The position numbers were made by a program, and so were the translations under genes. A stretch of 64,000 nucleotides of DNA from a candidate division SR1 bacterium Aalborg_AAW-1 (GTDB lineage Bacteria; Patescibacteriota; Gracilibacteria; Absconditabacterales; Absconditicoccaceae): positions 372,001 to 436,000 of the forward strand of contig CP011268.1 in assembly GCA_001007975.1 (NCBI GenBank), read 5' to 3'. This document shows, one piece after another, positions 26,113 through 36,285 of the stretch. The notes under the pieces are model-generated. The model was given only the letters and a program-made list of their open reading frames with translations, did no database searches and was not told the DNA's origin. Position 1 is the stretch's first letter. Each line of letters starts with the position of its first letter.

Positions 26113-26780
26113 TTATAATAATCTATATCAATATTTTTTGTAGAGAACTCATATAACATTGCTGGTCTATGTCATACGTTTTGTTGTTGTTTTCCAGTAG
26201 ACTTGAGAGAGACATAACGCTGTATAAATTTACGAAAATTTCTTATATCAGATGTCTTTCATTGAATCTGATCATATACAGTCTGTAACTGTGTAAGCGT
26301 AAATTGTCTAGGAAGAAAAAATTGAGCAATATTAGAATCCATCATTTTCTTTTGTAAAATACTATATGCATAACGAACAATATCACTATGATCAAATGGC
26401 ATTTTTGGTAGTTTTTTGAGAGAGAAAAGCTTTACTTCTCCATACGAAGAAAGTTTCTGAATATTATGATACAATCAAGCCGAAACATATGCAATATTAA
26501 CTGCCCTCCATCTTGGATCTCTCTTAGGATCACTAAACACTCCTATAGATTCGAGATAAACATTAACTAATCATAATTTTTTAAAAAGTTTCAATTGAAC
26601 TGTTTGTTCAGCTGATTTATTGGTCATAAGATATCATCATGGTAAAGCCCACATTCATGATCGAGGTTTTTTTGTTCTCTCTAAAAGTACTATTTTCAAC
26701 TCTCATTCATCTAAAGTAAACATAACAACCGACATAGTTACATAGACCTGATCAGGGATTTTTTCATTTTTCTCTACCAT
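26109..26780 (-). CDS. nrtR: NrtR-like NUDIX-domain transcriptional regulator
   Basis: 223 aa. The N-terminal NUDIX fold (YVTMSVVMFTLDEGELKIVLLERTKKP, MWALPGGYLMTNKSAEQTV) has a degraded Nudix box: the REUxEExGU part reads LKLFKKLGL, so the catalytic Glu residues are gone. The C-terminal part (MPFDHSDIVRYAYSILQKKM, FFLPRQFTLTQLQTVYDQI, NFRKFIQRY) is the winged-helix domain of NrtR proteins, which repress NAD biosynthesis genes and respond to ADP-ribose. It is divergent from an NAD kinase, nucleotidase and NMN adenylyltransferase-like group, which fits NrtR well. Two palindromes lie in the 167-bp gap. Four of the NUDIX-domain glycines are TGA. Confidence 0.82.
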
Positions 26781-26803
26781 TTTTTCTTTTTAAATAAAGT
26801 ATA

Positions 26804-26826
26804 CTTATTGTACTATAAACAGTAAG
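26804..26826. promoter_or_regulatory. Candidate NrtR operator 1
   Basis: CTTATTGT, 7-bp spacer, ACAGTAAG: an 8-7-8 inverted repeat with one mismatch. It overlaps a possible minus-strand -10 (TATACT at 26804-26799) 20 bp before the nrtR start, so it could allow autoregulation. Confidence 0.45.
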
Positions 26827-26855
26827 ATAAATCAAGATTAAATCAAATGTGTGTG

Positions 26856-26876
26856 TTACATTATTGTCAAATGTAA
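26856..26876. promoter_or_regulatory. Candidate NrtR operator 2
   Basis: TTACATT, 7-bp spacer, AATGTAA: a perfect 21-bp palindrome upstream of nadK, similar in geometry to the copy at 26804. TATAAT follows at about 26907. Assignment to NrtR is inferred from position. Confidence 0.5.
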
Positions 26877-26947
26877 ATATGAGCGTTGTAAACAATAACA
26901 TACTATAATATAATAAGAGTAGATTTATACCATAACCAACAACAACA

Positions 26948-27727
26948 ATGAACTATTATATTTATGAACATGAAAACGATGTAAGAAATTCTGAACTCAA
27001 ACAACAAATACACCAGAAACTTTATCATATAGTTACAGAACCAACTCAAGCAGATCTTATTATAGTATTATGATGAGATGGGACTATGTTAGATGCTATT
27101 CATGAACTTCATTCATATAATATTCCATTCTTTTGAGTAAATTGTTGAACATTATGATTTCTCCTCAATGCTATTCGTTCTCCAGAGGAGATTCCTCATC
27201 ATCTAGAAGAATTAGAGTATATTACCGAACCACTCCTCCAAGCAACAGTAACTACAAAAGATGATAGAGTATCAACTATTCAGGCCATCAATGATTTTGT
27301 TATAGCCAAACTCGATCGTAAAGAATGGATTTCTATGAAATTATCGAAGTGAGACAAAGAAAAAGCAATACAATGATCGGGGTTGCTTATCACATCAGCC
27401 ATTTGATCAACGGGAACATGGGCTAATGAAAGATGACTAATGTTACCAACAGGAAATAATCTTATAGGAATTATGTGATTATCTACTGGTCCTTTCTCTA
27501 CTCTAGTAACAAAACACGATAAGGATATCTCTATTTCACTAGAATCTCGTCGTCCTATTCATCTAGATATAGATACCAATAGAATGACTGTAGAAAACAT
27601 TAAAAAAGTAGATATCTGACTATCACCTAAGACATATCAATTAGCATTTTTAAGTAAGGCAGGAACATCACACTTTCACAACAAAAGATTAGAACTTTTT
27701 ACAAAAAAAATGGCACAAGATTTTTAA
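26948..27727 (+). CDS. nadK: NAD kinase
   Basis: 259 aa. The invariant GGDGTMLDA motif is at about residues 42-50 and its two glycines are consecutive TGA codons (27071-27076), one of the clearest proofs of the code. The segment FFGVNCGTLGFLLN (family: GVNxGxLGFL) and the glycine-rich LLITSAIGSTGTWANE (family: STPTGSTAYSLSAGG) follow. NAD kinase phosphorylates NAD to NADP with ATP. It is the first gene after the NrtR divergent promoter region and is followed by a nucleotidase gene 20 bp later. Confidence 0.93.
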
Positions 27728-27747
27728 AACCATAACCACTATAGCAT

Positions 27748-28383
27748 ATGAACCAATCACAACCAATTATTAGCTTTGATATGGATAATACTCTTTATGA
27801 TTTTTCTAAAAATCGAATTGAAGTTATTCAAAACAGTCCTGATAATTATATACCGCTATCTATTAAACAACAAATTACTCATCCGGAAGACTTTAAAGAA
27901 TATAATATAGCTAGTATTATTGATTATACAGGCACCAACCTACATGCCAAAGAACTGATGCATCGCCTCAAACAACTCTATCAATCCAACAAACATTTCT
28001 TTCTTACTCTATCTCCTTATCATGGAGTTATAGATACAATAAATCAATTGAAACAACTCTTCGATGTATATATACTAAGTAAACCATCAACAGCAGATAC
28101 AAGCAACTGTGCTACTGACAAGATTATGAGTATAAAGAGAGATTTTTGAATTGAGCGAGAAGAAAACATCAATCTTTCTAGTAAAAAGACACTCTTTTAC
28201 AGTGACATCCATATTGATGATGATCCCAATATTCTGAATACTCCTCTACAACCACATCGAAAGCGAATTATCATGGATCAGCCATACAATAGACACCTAC
28301 TATGACCAAGAATCTATAAAGATAAACAAGAACAACGACTCTCAACTATAGAATCTGTTCTTTCATCATCACAGTCAGAATAA
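27748..28383 (+). CDS. 5'-nucleotidase (NT5C-type HAD phosphatase)
   Basis: 211 aa. HAD motif I is SFDMDNTLYDFS (DxDxT), motif II lies around VYILSKPS and motif III/IV is LFYSDIHIDDDPNIL (DDxP type). The FFLTLSPYHGVIDTINQL segment is the cap-hinge signature of NT5C-type deoxyribonucleotidases. These enzymes dephosphorylate nucleoside monophosphates. Between NAD kinase and an NMN adenylyltransferase-like gene, it could act on NMN or a related nucleotide, but this is inferred from context only. Confidence 0.8.
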
Positions 28384-28410
28384 TTAATTTTATATTCTAT
28401 GTAATATCTC

Positions 28411-29007
28411 ATGAACAATAATATCAAACAAGGTCCTGGTCTTTACCTATGAAGATTTTCTCCTATTCATTGAGGGCATGAAGCAGTAGCTAATGCAATG
28501 ATACAAAAATGTAAAGACAATTGTGCTTTTATTCTATGAAGTGTTAATGCTCCTCAATCACTTAAACATTTTTTCTCAGCTGAAGAAAGAGAAAAGTTTA
28601 TAAAAATACTATATCCAAATATATCTATCATTAGACAAAATGATGTAAGAAATCAATGAAGTGATTCTGAAAATGATCAACTACGACTACAACAACTTGA
28701 TCATAATATTGAACAACAATTTCCATGACAGTATGATAACACAACTTTTTATGGAGGATGTTATGAAGACGTAGAGTTTTTTGAAAAAGATAACAGAAAC
28801 ATTATTTATATGGATCGTTTTGATGGAACAACACCTCTAATCTCTGCAACTCAAATAAGACAACTGCTTATAACACTGACACTCACTGAATCTAATGACA
28901 ATATTCGTATACAAAGACTATTAGATGCAAATATCATTAATCCTAAAATTGCGGAATTATTACTATCTACATTTATACCAAAACGGCATGAGTTTGAAAA
29001 AAAATAA
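28411..29007 (+). CDS. Nicotinamide-nucleotide adenylyltransferase-like nucleotidyltransferase
   Basis: 198 aa. The nucleotidyltransferase signature GRFSPIHGGHEAV (GxFxPxHxGH) is at about residues 11-23, followed by CAFILGSVNAPQ and, late, the ISATQIRQLL motif (family ISSTxIR) that binds the phosphates. Best fit is NadM-type NMN adenylyltransferase, which makes NAD from NMN and ATP. A related cytidylyltransferase cannot be excluded. It is third in the NrtR-linked group, and the operon ends with a terminator. Confidence 0.78.
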
Positions 29008-29103
29008 TCTCTTGTTTTCTCACCAAAAAAATCTATATATTCATTCCATGAATACATCTCATGGCATCAGAATAATATGATATCTAATTCTCATTATACA
29101 GAG

Positions 29104-29128
29104 AAGTCGGTCTTGCACCGACTTTTTT
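29104..29128 (+). terminator. Intrinsic terminator after the NAD gene group
   Basis: AAGTCGGT, loop CTTGC, ACCGACTT, then a T run. Confidence 0.9.
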
Positions 29129-29182
29129 CGTGTATCAAAAAATAGTCAAACTCTATACTTTTAACTCTTAACTTTTAACTCT

Positions 29183-30769
29183 ATGAAAATTATCTGTATC
29201 ACGGGTTGAGTTCTTTCAGGTATTGGAAAGGGAATTACCTGAGCAAGTATTGGAGCTATCCTGAAATCTGCTGGCTACAATATCTTTATGCAAAAATTTG
29301 ATGGTTATCTGAATATCGACCCAGGGACGATGAATCCCCTTGAACATGGAGAAGTATTTGTCACTGATGATGGAACAGAGACTGATCTGGATATTGGTCA
29401 TTACGAAAGATTTATTGATACCAATCTCACCAAAGATTCAAGTTGGACTACAGGAAAAATCTATCAAGAGATATTTGAAAAAGAAAGAAAAGGAGACTAT
29501 CTCTGACAGACTGTACAGGTTGTATCACACGTTGCCTGATTAGTAAAAGAAAAAATCAAACAGTGATACGAACACAGTGGAGCCGATATTTCACTGATAG
29601 AAATATGAGGAACCGTCGGTGATATGGAAAACGAATACCTCATCGAATCTCTCAGACAACTCAGACATGAATTAGGGTCAGATAATGTTATTTTTATACA
29701 CCTCGTCTACCTACCCTACCTATGAGCAAGTAAAGAGCTCAAAACAAAACCAGCACAAAACTCTGTGAGAGATCTTATGGCAAGAGGTATTGATCCAGAT
29801 CTCTTAGTACTCAGAGCTGATATGCCTATCGATGATAATATTATTAAAAAACTTTCTATCATGTGTTGATTACCAGAACAATGTGTCATTCCCTCAACAA
29901 CAGTAAGTTCTATCTATGAAGTACCTGTCAATTATCATCACTATGGGGTAGGTGAAAGGATTATCGAGAAACTCAAACTCCCAAATAGTAAATTTGATCT
30001 TTCTGCATGGAATACCTTATTAGAATATAAACAAGAAAGTACTACTACTAAGAAAATAGCAATGGTATGAAAATACTGTAAATTAGAAGATGCATACTAC
30101 TCACTCAATGAGTGACTAAAAACCGCTGGATATTGGAACAAAACTTTTATCCATATAGATTTTATCGATGCTACAGATATTGAAACAGAAGGAACTCAAC
30201 TCCTGGAATCATATGATGGAATCTGTATACCATGAGGATTTGGAACGAGAGGCATCGAAGGTATGATCTTAACGACACAATATGCTAGAGAACATAATAT
30301 ACCTTTTCTATGAATTTGTCTAGGGTCACAAATTATGGCTATTGAATATGCCAGAAACGTACTGTGATATAGCGATGCAACGAGTGAAGAATTTGACACA
30401 GCTAACCAAAGCACTAACCATATTGTACATATCATGAATCATCAAAAAACCATATCTGACAAATGATGAACGATGAGACTCGGAAGCTATGAGTGTATCC
30501 TCACTCCCTGATCCAAAGCTGAACAAATGTATTCAAACAACACCATACAGGAAAGACATCGCCATCGCTACGAATTTAATAATAATTATAGAGAAGAGTT
30601 TGAAAAAAACTGATTCCATATTTCAGGAACCAGTAGCGATGGACTTCTTGTAGAAATTGTTGAACTCTCGAATCATCCATATATGATAGCTACACAAGCC
30701 CACCCAGAACTGAAATCGAGACCTCTCAATCCCCATCCTTTATTTATAGGGTTTGTACACGCTTTATAA
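29183..30769 (+). CDS. pyrG: CTP synthase
   Basis: 528 aa. The synthetase domain starts [24 protein letters not shown] and continues with [27 protein letters not shown] and [13 protein letters not shown]. The glutaminase domain has PGGFGTRG, the nucleophile Cys in [11 protein letters not shown] and the HPE at the end ([10 protein letters not shown]). It aminates UTP to CTP using glutamine. Family GGVVSGLGKG reads [10 protein letters not shown] here. Usual YPxxRPxxP-type tetramer regions are slightly shorter. It has its own 175-bp upstream region after a terminator, so it is probably not part of the NAD operon. Confidence 0.95.
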
Positions 30770-30776
30770 ACAACAA

Positions 30777-32399
30777 TTAATCAATAAGAGTATCTGTTTG
30801 TTCATGATATGAAATAAGGGCATCAAATATTGATCTCGTAGATATGACTACATTACGATTTGTCTTCAGTAGCTGAGATCGATAATGGTTATTCTCAGCA
30901 TCTGTGTTATTGTTTGCAATACTCGACTTAATATCTTTCAAAAATCTTGCATCATCCAATAACAACACCTGCTCACCTTGAGCTATTTTTTGAAGAGAAG
31001 AATCACGTTTATGTACTAAAGCATATTCCATAATGTCAGTTAAATGAAGAAGCTTTTCATCAAACTGATCCATGTATTTATGAATAGCTGTTGAATCAGT
31101 TTCACGTAAATGATAGTAATGTCATGATATATCTTTTAATTGTTTAATAGCAGCAAGAAAATCAACAACAGTTAACTGATAATATTCAATTTGTCTCTGT
31201 TGTACAGTATTGGCTTGCTTAATGTCATATTGTAATACTTTCGTCATCCATTCTTCACAATCTTCTTTAATGGTTGCATACGTATCACTCAATAACTTAT
31301 CGGGATGTGTATGAGAAGCTAGCGCACGAATCATTTTGACAATATCATCTCCAAAATCGAGAATATCTTTTTTCATAGCAACGACATACTCTTCTGGCAT
31401 AGTAGTAGAAACCTGATCTATCGCAAAAACTGTTGGATCTTCTTGATCTAAAAAGTGTTTTTTTTGTATAAATTTCACATATAGACCCACAAATGGAATA
31501 AATAATGAGACTCCAATAACATTATATAACGTATGATATGCTGCAATTCCAACAACAGGATCTGAAGACAAACCTGTAACATCCAAGAATCGATGAACTG
31601 GCATAAAGAGTAACAACATTACCACCATCTGGTATATATTAAGAACAAGATGTGCCATAGCAATTACTCTCTTAGTACGATATTTACCTGTACTACTAAG
31701 AAATCAGACCAAAAATGTTGTAATCGCTGATCACATATTAGCACCAATCATCATACCAAGTGCGATATCAAAAGTAATCATACCACTACTCAGCGCCGCC
31801 AAAGTCATGACACTTGTTCCTGTACTTGTTTGTAAAACAACTGTAATCACAATTCATAACAGTATACTTCTAAACAATCACATACTTGCATCATCTAATG
31901 CAAAAAGAGTAGATAAGGTATCAACAGACTCTTTCATATATGATAGACCAAGAAAAAGCAGTCCAAATCAAAATAAAAATTTAGCAACCGTCATCAATTT
32001 GGGATAACGAGAACCTGTAATAAGCAATACTCAACCCAAAGCAATAATAGGAAGTGTAATTGCTTCTATATTCACTTTAAATCATAACAATGCTATCATC
32101 CATGGAGTAAGTGTGGTCCCAATATTTGCTCACAATACAATACCAATACCTTGCTGAAGATTGATAATATTTGCTCCCACAAATCACAACATGAGCATAA
32201 TCACAACAGTACTACTTTGTAAAATAGCCGTAGAAGTGATTCATACACCAATACTTTTTAAAAGAGAAGATGTATATTTGTGAATAAAGTTTTTAATACT
32301 ATTTCCAAAAGCATCATGTACTGTTTCTTCAAAAAACATCATACCAAAAAGAAATAGTGCAATACCCGCAATCAACATCGCTCATGTCTCAAAACTCAT
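30777..32399 (-). CDS. Na/Pi cotransporter family protein with PhoU-like C-terminus
   Basis: 540 aa from ATG 32399 (MSFETGAMLIAGIALFLFGM). Two inverted repeats of the NptA type carry the QSST motifs: STAILQSSTVVIMLML and VVLQTSTGTSVMTLAA. About eight spans lie in the first 350 residues, then a helical cytoplasmic domain (VVAMKKDILDFGDDIVKMIRALASH ...) resembling PhoU. It probably imports phosphate with sodium, with the PhoU part regulating. Convergent with pyrG with 7 bp between the stops. Many TGA-Gly codons lie in the membrane part. Confidence 0.88.
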
Positions 32400-32615
32400 A
32401 ACAATACCAAAAAGTATAAAACATAACTCTATCTATAATATTGATTTAAACATATATTTCAAAAATCTAAAGACTTACGAAAAGTATAATCCTGACAGAT
32501 AGTATTTTTTTGATTTGGTTAGATTATATTAAGCACACAAAACACGTAATTCTCTTGACTATTGATGAAATATTTTTTATAATCAATTACTATTTTATTA
32601 TTTTACTACTACACC

Positions 32616-33092
32616 ATGAACAAAAACACACCTATAGCTAGAAAAATCATTAACATTATTGTAATAATTCTTGTTGTTATTCTTCTTCTTCAGAATTTAT
32701 CACTCGCTAGCGTAGGATTTCTCCTCTTTAGTATCAAACTACCATTGATTGTTGTAATGGCAGGAATGTTTATTGCTGGATGGTTTGTATCGAAAGCATT
32801 TGGTTGAGAATTCGATTATGAAGCTATGAAAAAGAAATATGAAGAAGTGGAAAACTCACTAGAAAAAGTAGTTGATAAATGACTTGAAGAAGGTAAAGGA
32901 GTAGTTAACAGAGTAAAAGATGCTGCTTCTGACATTAAAGAAGGTGGTGAAGAAGTTATTGAAAAAGCTAAAGATGCTGCTGAAGATGCTAAAGAAACTG
33001 TCTCTAAAGCTGTTAATAATGCAAAGAAGACTATATCTAAAGCAACTCCTACCAAAAAACCAACTCCAAAAAAAACTCCTACTAAAAAATAA
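32616..33092 (+). CDS. LapA-like membrane protein with amphipathic lysine/alanine tail
   Basis: 158 aa. Two spans (IINIIVIILVVILLLQN and LPLIVVMAGMFIAGWFV) surround SLASVGFLLFSIKLP, the pattern of the DUF1049/LapA domain. A long charged helical tail (YEEVENSLEKVVDKGLEEG, EKAKDAAEDAKETVSKAV) follows and the C-terminus is Lys/Pro/Thr-rich. LapA helps LPS assembly in proteobacteria; here LPS is unlikely, so only the fold is transferred. The end of the gene is followed by a strong bidirectional terminator. Confidence 0.65.
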
Positions 33093-33105
33093 TCTACCTA
33101 ATTGT

Positions 33106-33134
33106 AAAAAAACCCACAATTGTGGGTTTTTTTT
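33106..33134. terminator. Bidirectional intrinsic terminator
   Basis: An A run, CCCACA-AT-TGTGGG self-complementary core and a T run on both strands, between the convergent LapA-like and YceI genes. Confidence 0.88.
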
Positions 33135-33151
33135 ATATATAAAATCATAAT

Positions 33152-33685
33152 TTATATTCCTTGTTTACTAATTTGGAGATTAACAATAAATTTAACATCT
33201 TCTCCAATCATCATTCCACCCTTCTCAAGTGGAGAATTAAAGGTTATATTAAAATCACTTCTTATAATAATACCAGAAATTTCAAAACCAGCTTTTTCTA
33301 CTCCATAAGAAGATACGGTAATTCATCAAAATTCTGCTTTTAAGATAAGAGATTTTGTAATGCCTTTCATAGTAAAATCTCCAATAAGTTCGTATTCGTT
33401 TTTAGAAATCTTTGTGAAAGATGTGGAATAAAAAGTCATTAATGGATAATCTTGTGTACCAAAAAAATCATCTCATCTTAAATGTTCGTCACGAGCAGTA
33501 TTATTAGTATCAACACTTTTTGGATCAATTTCAAAATAAACTTTTGCTCCCTCAAAATCTTCTCACTCTTGAATTAATCTTCCAGAAAATGTCTTAAATG
33601 AACCTGTAACGGTTGATATTACAAGGTGTTTAATTTTAAATTGTACATCAGAATGGGCTTGATCAACAATCCATGTTGTTGCCAT
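33152..33685 (-). CDS. YceI-family lipocalin-like protein
   Basis: 177 aa. It begins MATTWIVDQAHSDVQFKIKH (family: W.iD..HS.v.F.v.Hl), with GSFKTFSGRL, DPKSVDTNNTARDEHLR and FFGTQDYPLMTFYSTSF, all YceI marks. The protein binds isoprenoid or amphiphilic lipids in characterised members. No signal peptide is present, so it may be cytoplasmic. TGA-Gly codons occur in EFGGITVSSYG and elsewhere. Confidence 0.92.
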
Positions 33686-33844
33686 AGTATAAAGTAACAA
33701 TATAAACGTATTCTTATCTTAAAGATCACATATGAAAAAATCAATATTAGTTTATTTTATAAAGTAAATTGTAATATTAAATTTTATTAATATATAATTT
33801 TCATAAAAAAACACCTCATATAGTTCCCTATGAGATGTTTTTTA

Positions 33845-33917
33845 TGGGTCCAGAGGGATTCGAACCCTCGACCAGCGGCTTAAAAGGCCGTTGCTCTACC
33901 GACTGAGCTATAGACCC
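33845..33917 (-). tRNA. tRNA-Lys (anticodon TTT)
   Basis: Acceptor GGGTCTA pairs with TGGACCC, and the discriminator is A. D-arm GCTCAGTCGGTAGAGC, anticodon loop CTTTTAA, T-arm GAGGGTTCGAATCCCTC. CCA is not encoded. 73 nt. Confidence 0.95.
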
Positions 33918-34059
33918 AACAAGAAGTTGGTATTAATACTATTATTGTTGTTGAAAGCAAGCTCAGTTCGGATGTTTACCTTCCTGAGCTATAAACTCAT
34001 AAAGAAATTAGATGTAAATCACTAAATTATTATTAATTGCTAATTACTTATTAGATTAA

Positions 34060-34251
34060 CTAGATAGTGAAACCTCTCATTTTCTTATATGCTTTTGCAG
34101 AGATTTTAACTGGTACTTTAATACCATCACCAAGATCAATTTTTACTTTAAGAAGATTGACTTTGAACTGTCTTTTGCTTTGTCTCATTGAGTGAGATCT
34201 TTTCGCTCCAGCTCCTGTCTTCTTACCAGTAAACATACATACTCTAGACAT
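34060..34251 (-). CDS. rpmB: Ribosomal protein bL28
   Basis: 63 aa from ATG 34251 (MSRVCMFTGKKTGAGAKRSHS); an upstream start adding three residues is less likely. The CxxTGKxxxxGxxxSHSxxxTKR pattern of L28 is present with RQSKRQFKVNLLKVK in the middle. It begins a minus-strand ribosomal group read from 37281 down. No TGA codons. Confidence 0.93.
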   Translation of the reverse strand: MSRVCMFTGKKTGAGAKRSHSMRQSKRQFKVNLLKVKIDLGDGIKVPVKISAKAYKKMRGFTI

Positions 34252-34300
34252 TATTTGCAAGGGATAATTAATAAAATTGATATGTTATCATTAAGAGAAC

Positions 34301-34894
34301 TTATTCAGCAGTAACTTCACTAGTTGCACCTTCTTCAGAAGATTCTGTTGAGAATTCTATTGCAGTAGCTACAGCTTGCTCTGGATCATTTTCAATTTCA
34401 ACATCTTTCGCTACTTTAAGATCTTTAATAAAGATTACATCTTGAAGCGTTTTAATTTCACTGAGATTAACTTCAATATGTTTTGGAAGTTTTGTAGGAT
34501 CAGCTTTGACAGTCACTTCGTTAAGAAGGTGCTCGATTCTACCAAGTTTATCTTTTTCCACAAGAGATTCCCCAACATAAACAAGTTCTACTTCAGCACT
34601 AACTGCCTGACCTTTTACAACTCCAAGAAAATCAACATGAGAAAGAGCTGTTGTTACAGGATGAACTGCTACTTCATGAATAAGTACTAATTCATCAATA
34701 CCATCTCCTTTAATAGAAATAGGCGTAGATTTACCTGCTTCTCTATACAACTTAATGAATTCGTTTTTGTTGAAAAAAATAGAAATAGGTTGTTTAATAT
34801 GTTTTGCATAAATAACAGCTGGAATTTGATCATTTTTTCTGTAAGCATTTACTTGCTTACCAGATACTGTACGGAGAGTTGCATTCAATTTCAT
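34301..34894 (-). CDS. rplY: Ribosomal protein bL25 (CTC form)
   Basis: 197 aa. The N-terminal 5S rRNA-binding domain opens MKLNATLRTVSGKQVNAYRKN and includes QIPAVIYAKH, then HEVAVHPVTTALSHVDFLGV. The longer C-terminal CTC domain (VGESLVEKDKLGRIEHLLNEVTV, LPKHIEVNLSEIKTLQDV) makes it the long form. It ends in an acidic Ser/Glu tail. No TGA codons. Confidence 0.93.
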   Translation of the reverse strand: MKLNATLRTVSGKQVNAYRKNDQIPAVIYAKHIKQPISIFFNKNEFIKLYREAGKSTPISIKGDGIDELVLIHEVAVHPVTTALSHVDFLGVVKGQAVSAEVELVYVGESLVEKDKLGRIEHLLNEVTVKADPTKLPKHIEVNLSEIKTLQDVIFIKDLKVAKDVEIENDPEQAVATAIEFSTESSEEGATSEVTAE

Positions 34895-34928
34895 GAAAAC
34901 AATAGAGGAAAATTATAAAGAAAGAATA

Positions 34929-35420
34929 TTATTCATTTGTAGACTCAGGAGCATCAGCTTGTTCAATTGTTACTGATTCTACAGATTCATCAACAAGTTC
35001 AGCAGGAACTTGTACCTCTTCAACAACAGGAACAATTTGAAGAGTAAGGAGATCCATATTTCTTCTTTCAGAAGTCATAAGACTCTTTAATCTTGCTCAC
35101 TTACCAACTTTAGTTCTTAAGAAGTAGAGCTTAGATCTTCTCACTTTAAATTCATCAAGAAGAATGATCTTAGCAAATTTATCAAAACACAACGGATAAA
35201 TTTTTTCAATCACAACACCAGAAGAGACACCCCTTACAAGAAAAGTTCAATTAGGATGACTCGGATTTTTTACAGCATATACCAAACATCTAAATTTCCA
35301 GTTTCTTTTATTATCTCCTTCTCCAATAGTTTCATGGATTTCTAGGAGTTGTCCAACCTTAACTTGGATCTTTTTCATTCCAAAACTGTTATATACTGCT
35401 TGTAGTCTAGAAAAGTTCAT
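34929..35420 (-). CDS. rplS: Ribosomal protein bL19
   Basis: 163 aa. The KVGQLLEIHETIGEGDNKR segment fits the L19 pattern FxxGDxVxVxxxIxEGxKxR, and FLVRGVSSGVVIEKIYPL matches the SGxGVERxFPxxSPxI region, weakened. It ends VRRSKLYFLRTKVGKGARL (family: RRAKLYYLRxxxGKxAR), which is decisive. The usual C-terminus is extended by about 55 acidic residues (VPVVEEVQVPAELVDESVE). Two TGA-Gly codons. Confidence 0.88.
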
Positions 35421-35470
35421 TGAATTGTAAATGAGAGGGAATAAATATTGATATGAAAAATTATATGAGA

Positions 35471-35647
35471 TTATGCAGTAACTTTTTCAGCAACTTTCTT
35501 AGAAGAAGGAGTTCTTGAACTCGTTACTTTAGCCTTCCATTTTCTTTGTTGTTCGATGTTTCTTCTCATTTCCATAAGAATTACTTTTTCAACTCTTACA
35601 CGAGCCTTATTTAGTTTCTTTTTTGCTCAAGTTTTTAATCTTGTCAT
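35471..35647 (-). CDS. Small basic protein in the ribosomal cluster
   Basis: 58 aa, very basic and helical (MTRLKTGAKKKLNKARVRV, EMRRNIEQQRKWKAKVTSS). One TGA-Gly at codon 7. It lies between bL19 and the Lys/Ala-rich gene, all on the same strand. The composition suggests an RNA-binding or ribosome-associated role. I do not recognise it. Confidence 0.55.
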
Positions 35648-35677
35648 AGGATTAGGATGAATAATGATAAATTATAT

Positions 35678-36214
35678 TTATGCTGCTTTTTTTGTAGTAG
35701 TTTTTTTAGCAGGTGCTTTTTTTTCAGAAGTTTCTTTTATAACAGCTTTCTTAGGAGCAACTTTCTTTACAGTTTCAGTTTTTTTAGCAGGTGCTTTTTT
35801 TTCAGAAGTTTCTTTTACAACAGCTTTCTTAGGAGCAGCTTTCTTTACAGCAGAACCATCAGTAATAATAGGAGAAACTTTAGCAAGTACATCTCTTTTC
35901 TTAGAAATAGAAACATTCTGACCTTTTCTTTGCACAAAGACAAGATGAGTAGCAACAAGATCTTTCAAAGAAGACAATCCTTTATGATCTAGAGCTTGTG
36001 TTACTTGAACAAAAGTAATACCATAACTCTTAATCTTTGATTGAGCCTTATTAAGAGCATTAGCTATCCATTTAGTCATACCTTCTTTCTCTAGTCTTTT
36101 AGCAAGAGTGATCGTGTGATCAATAAGATTTTTATATTTATCACCAGACTTTACTCTTTTGATATTTTGATTATAAAAGAATCTTTTTCGTCCTGATTGA
36201 TTTGGCTTTGGCAT
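35678..36214 (-). CDS. Basic protein with histone-like Lys/Ala/Pro repeat tail
   Basis: 178 aa with no TGA codons. Residues 1-115 look folded (MPKPNQSGRKRFFYNQNIK, ATHLVFVQRKGQNVSISK). From about 120 there is a tandem 26-residue repeat, APKKAVVKETSEKKAPAKK and APKKAVIKETSEKKAPAKK, like histone H1 or AAKK-rich bacterial tails that bind nucleic acids. It sits just downstream of uS7, in the place where EF-G often follows. It could be a lineage-specific ribosomal or nucleoid protein; the family is not recognised. Confidence 0.65.
   Translation of the reverse strand: MPKPNQSGRKRFFYNQNIKRVKSGDKYKNLIDHTITLAKRLEKEGMTKWIANALNKAQSKIKSYGITFVQVTQALDHKGLSSLKDLVATHLVFVQRKGQNVSISKKRDVLAKVSPIITDGSAVKKAAPKKAVVKETSEKKAPAKKTETVKKVAPKKAVIKETSEKKAPAKKTTTKKAA
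35701..35850. repeat. 78-bp tandem repeat in the Lys/Ala-rich gene
   Basis: 72 bp at 35701-35772 recur at 35779-35850 with two mismatches, a period of 78 bp (26 codons). The copies encode the repeated Lys/Ala/Pro tail, so length can change by recombination without breaking the frame. Confidence 0.9.
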
Positions 36215-36285
36215 TATTAAGAAATGAGTAAGGTATAAATTTTTTAATTAAGAGTAATAATTGGGCTTATATACATATACAGAAA

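Noticed and set aside
33960-33990. Hairpin AGCTCAG...CTGAGCT next to tRNA-Lys(TTT)
   Set aside because: 7-bp stem without a T run and without a recognised RNA family; it may be chance or a minor leader of bL28.
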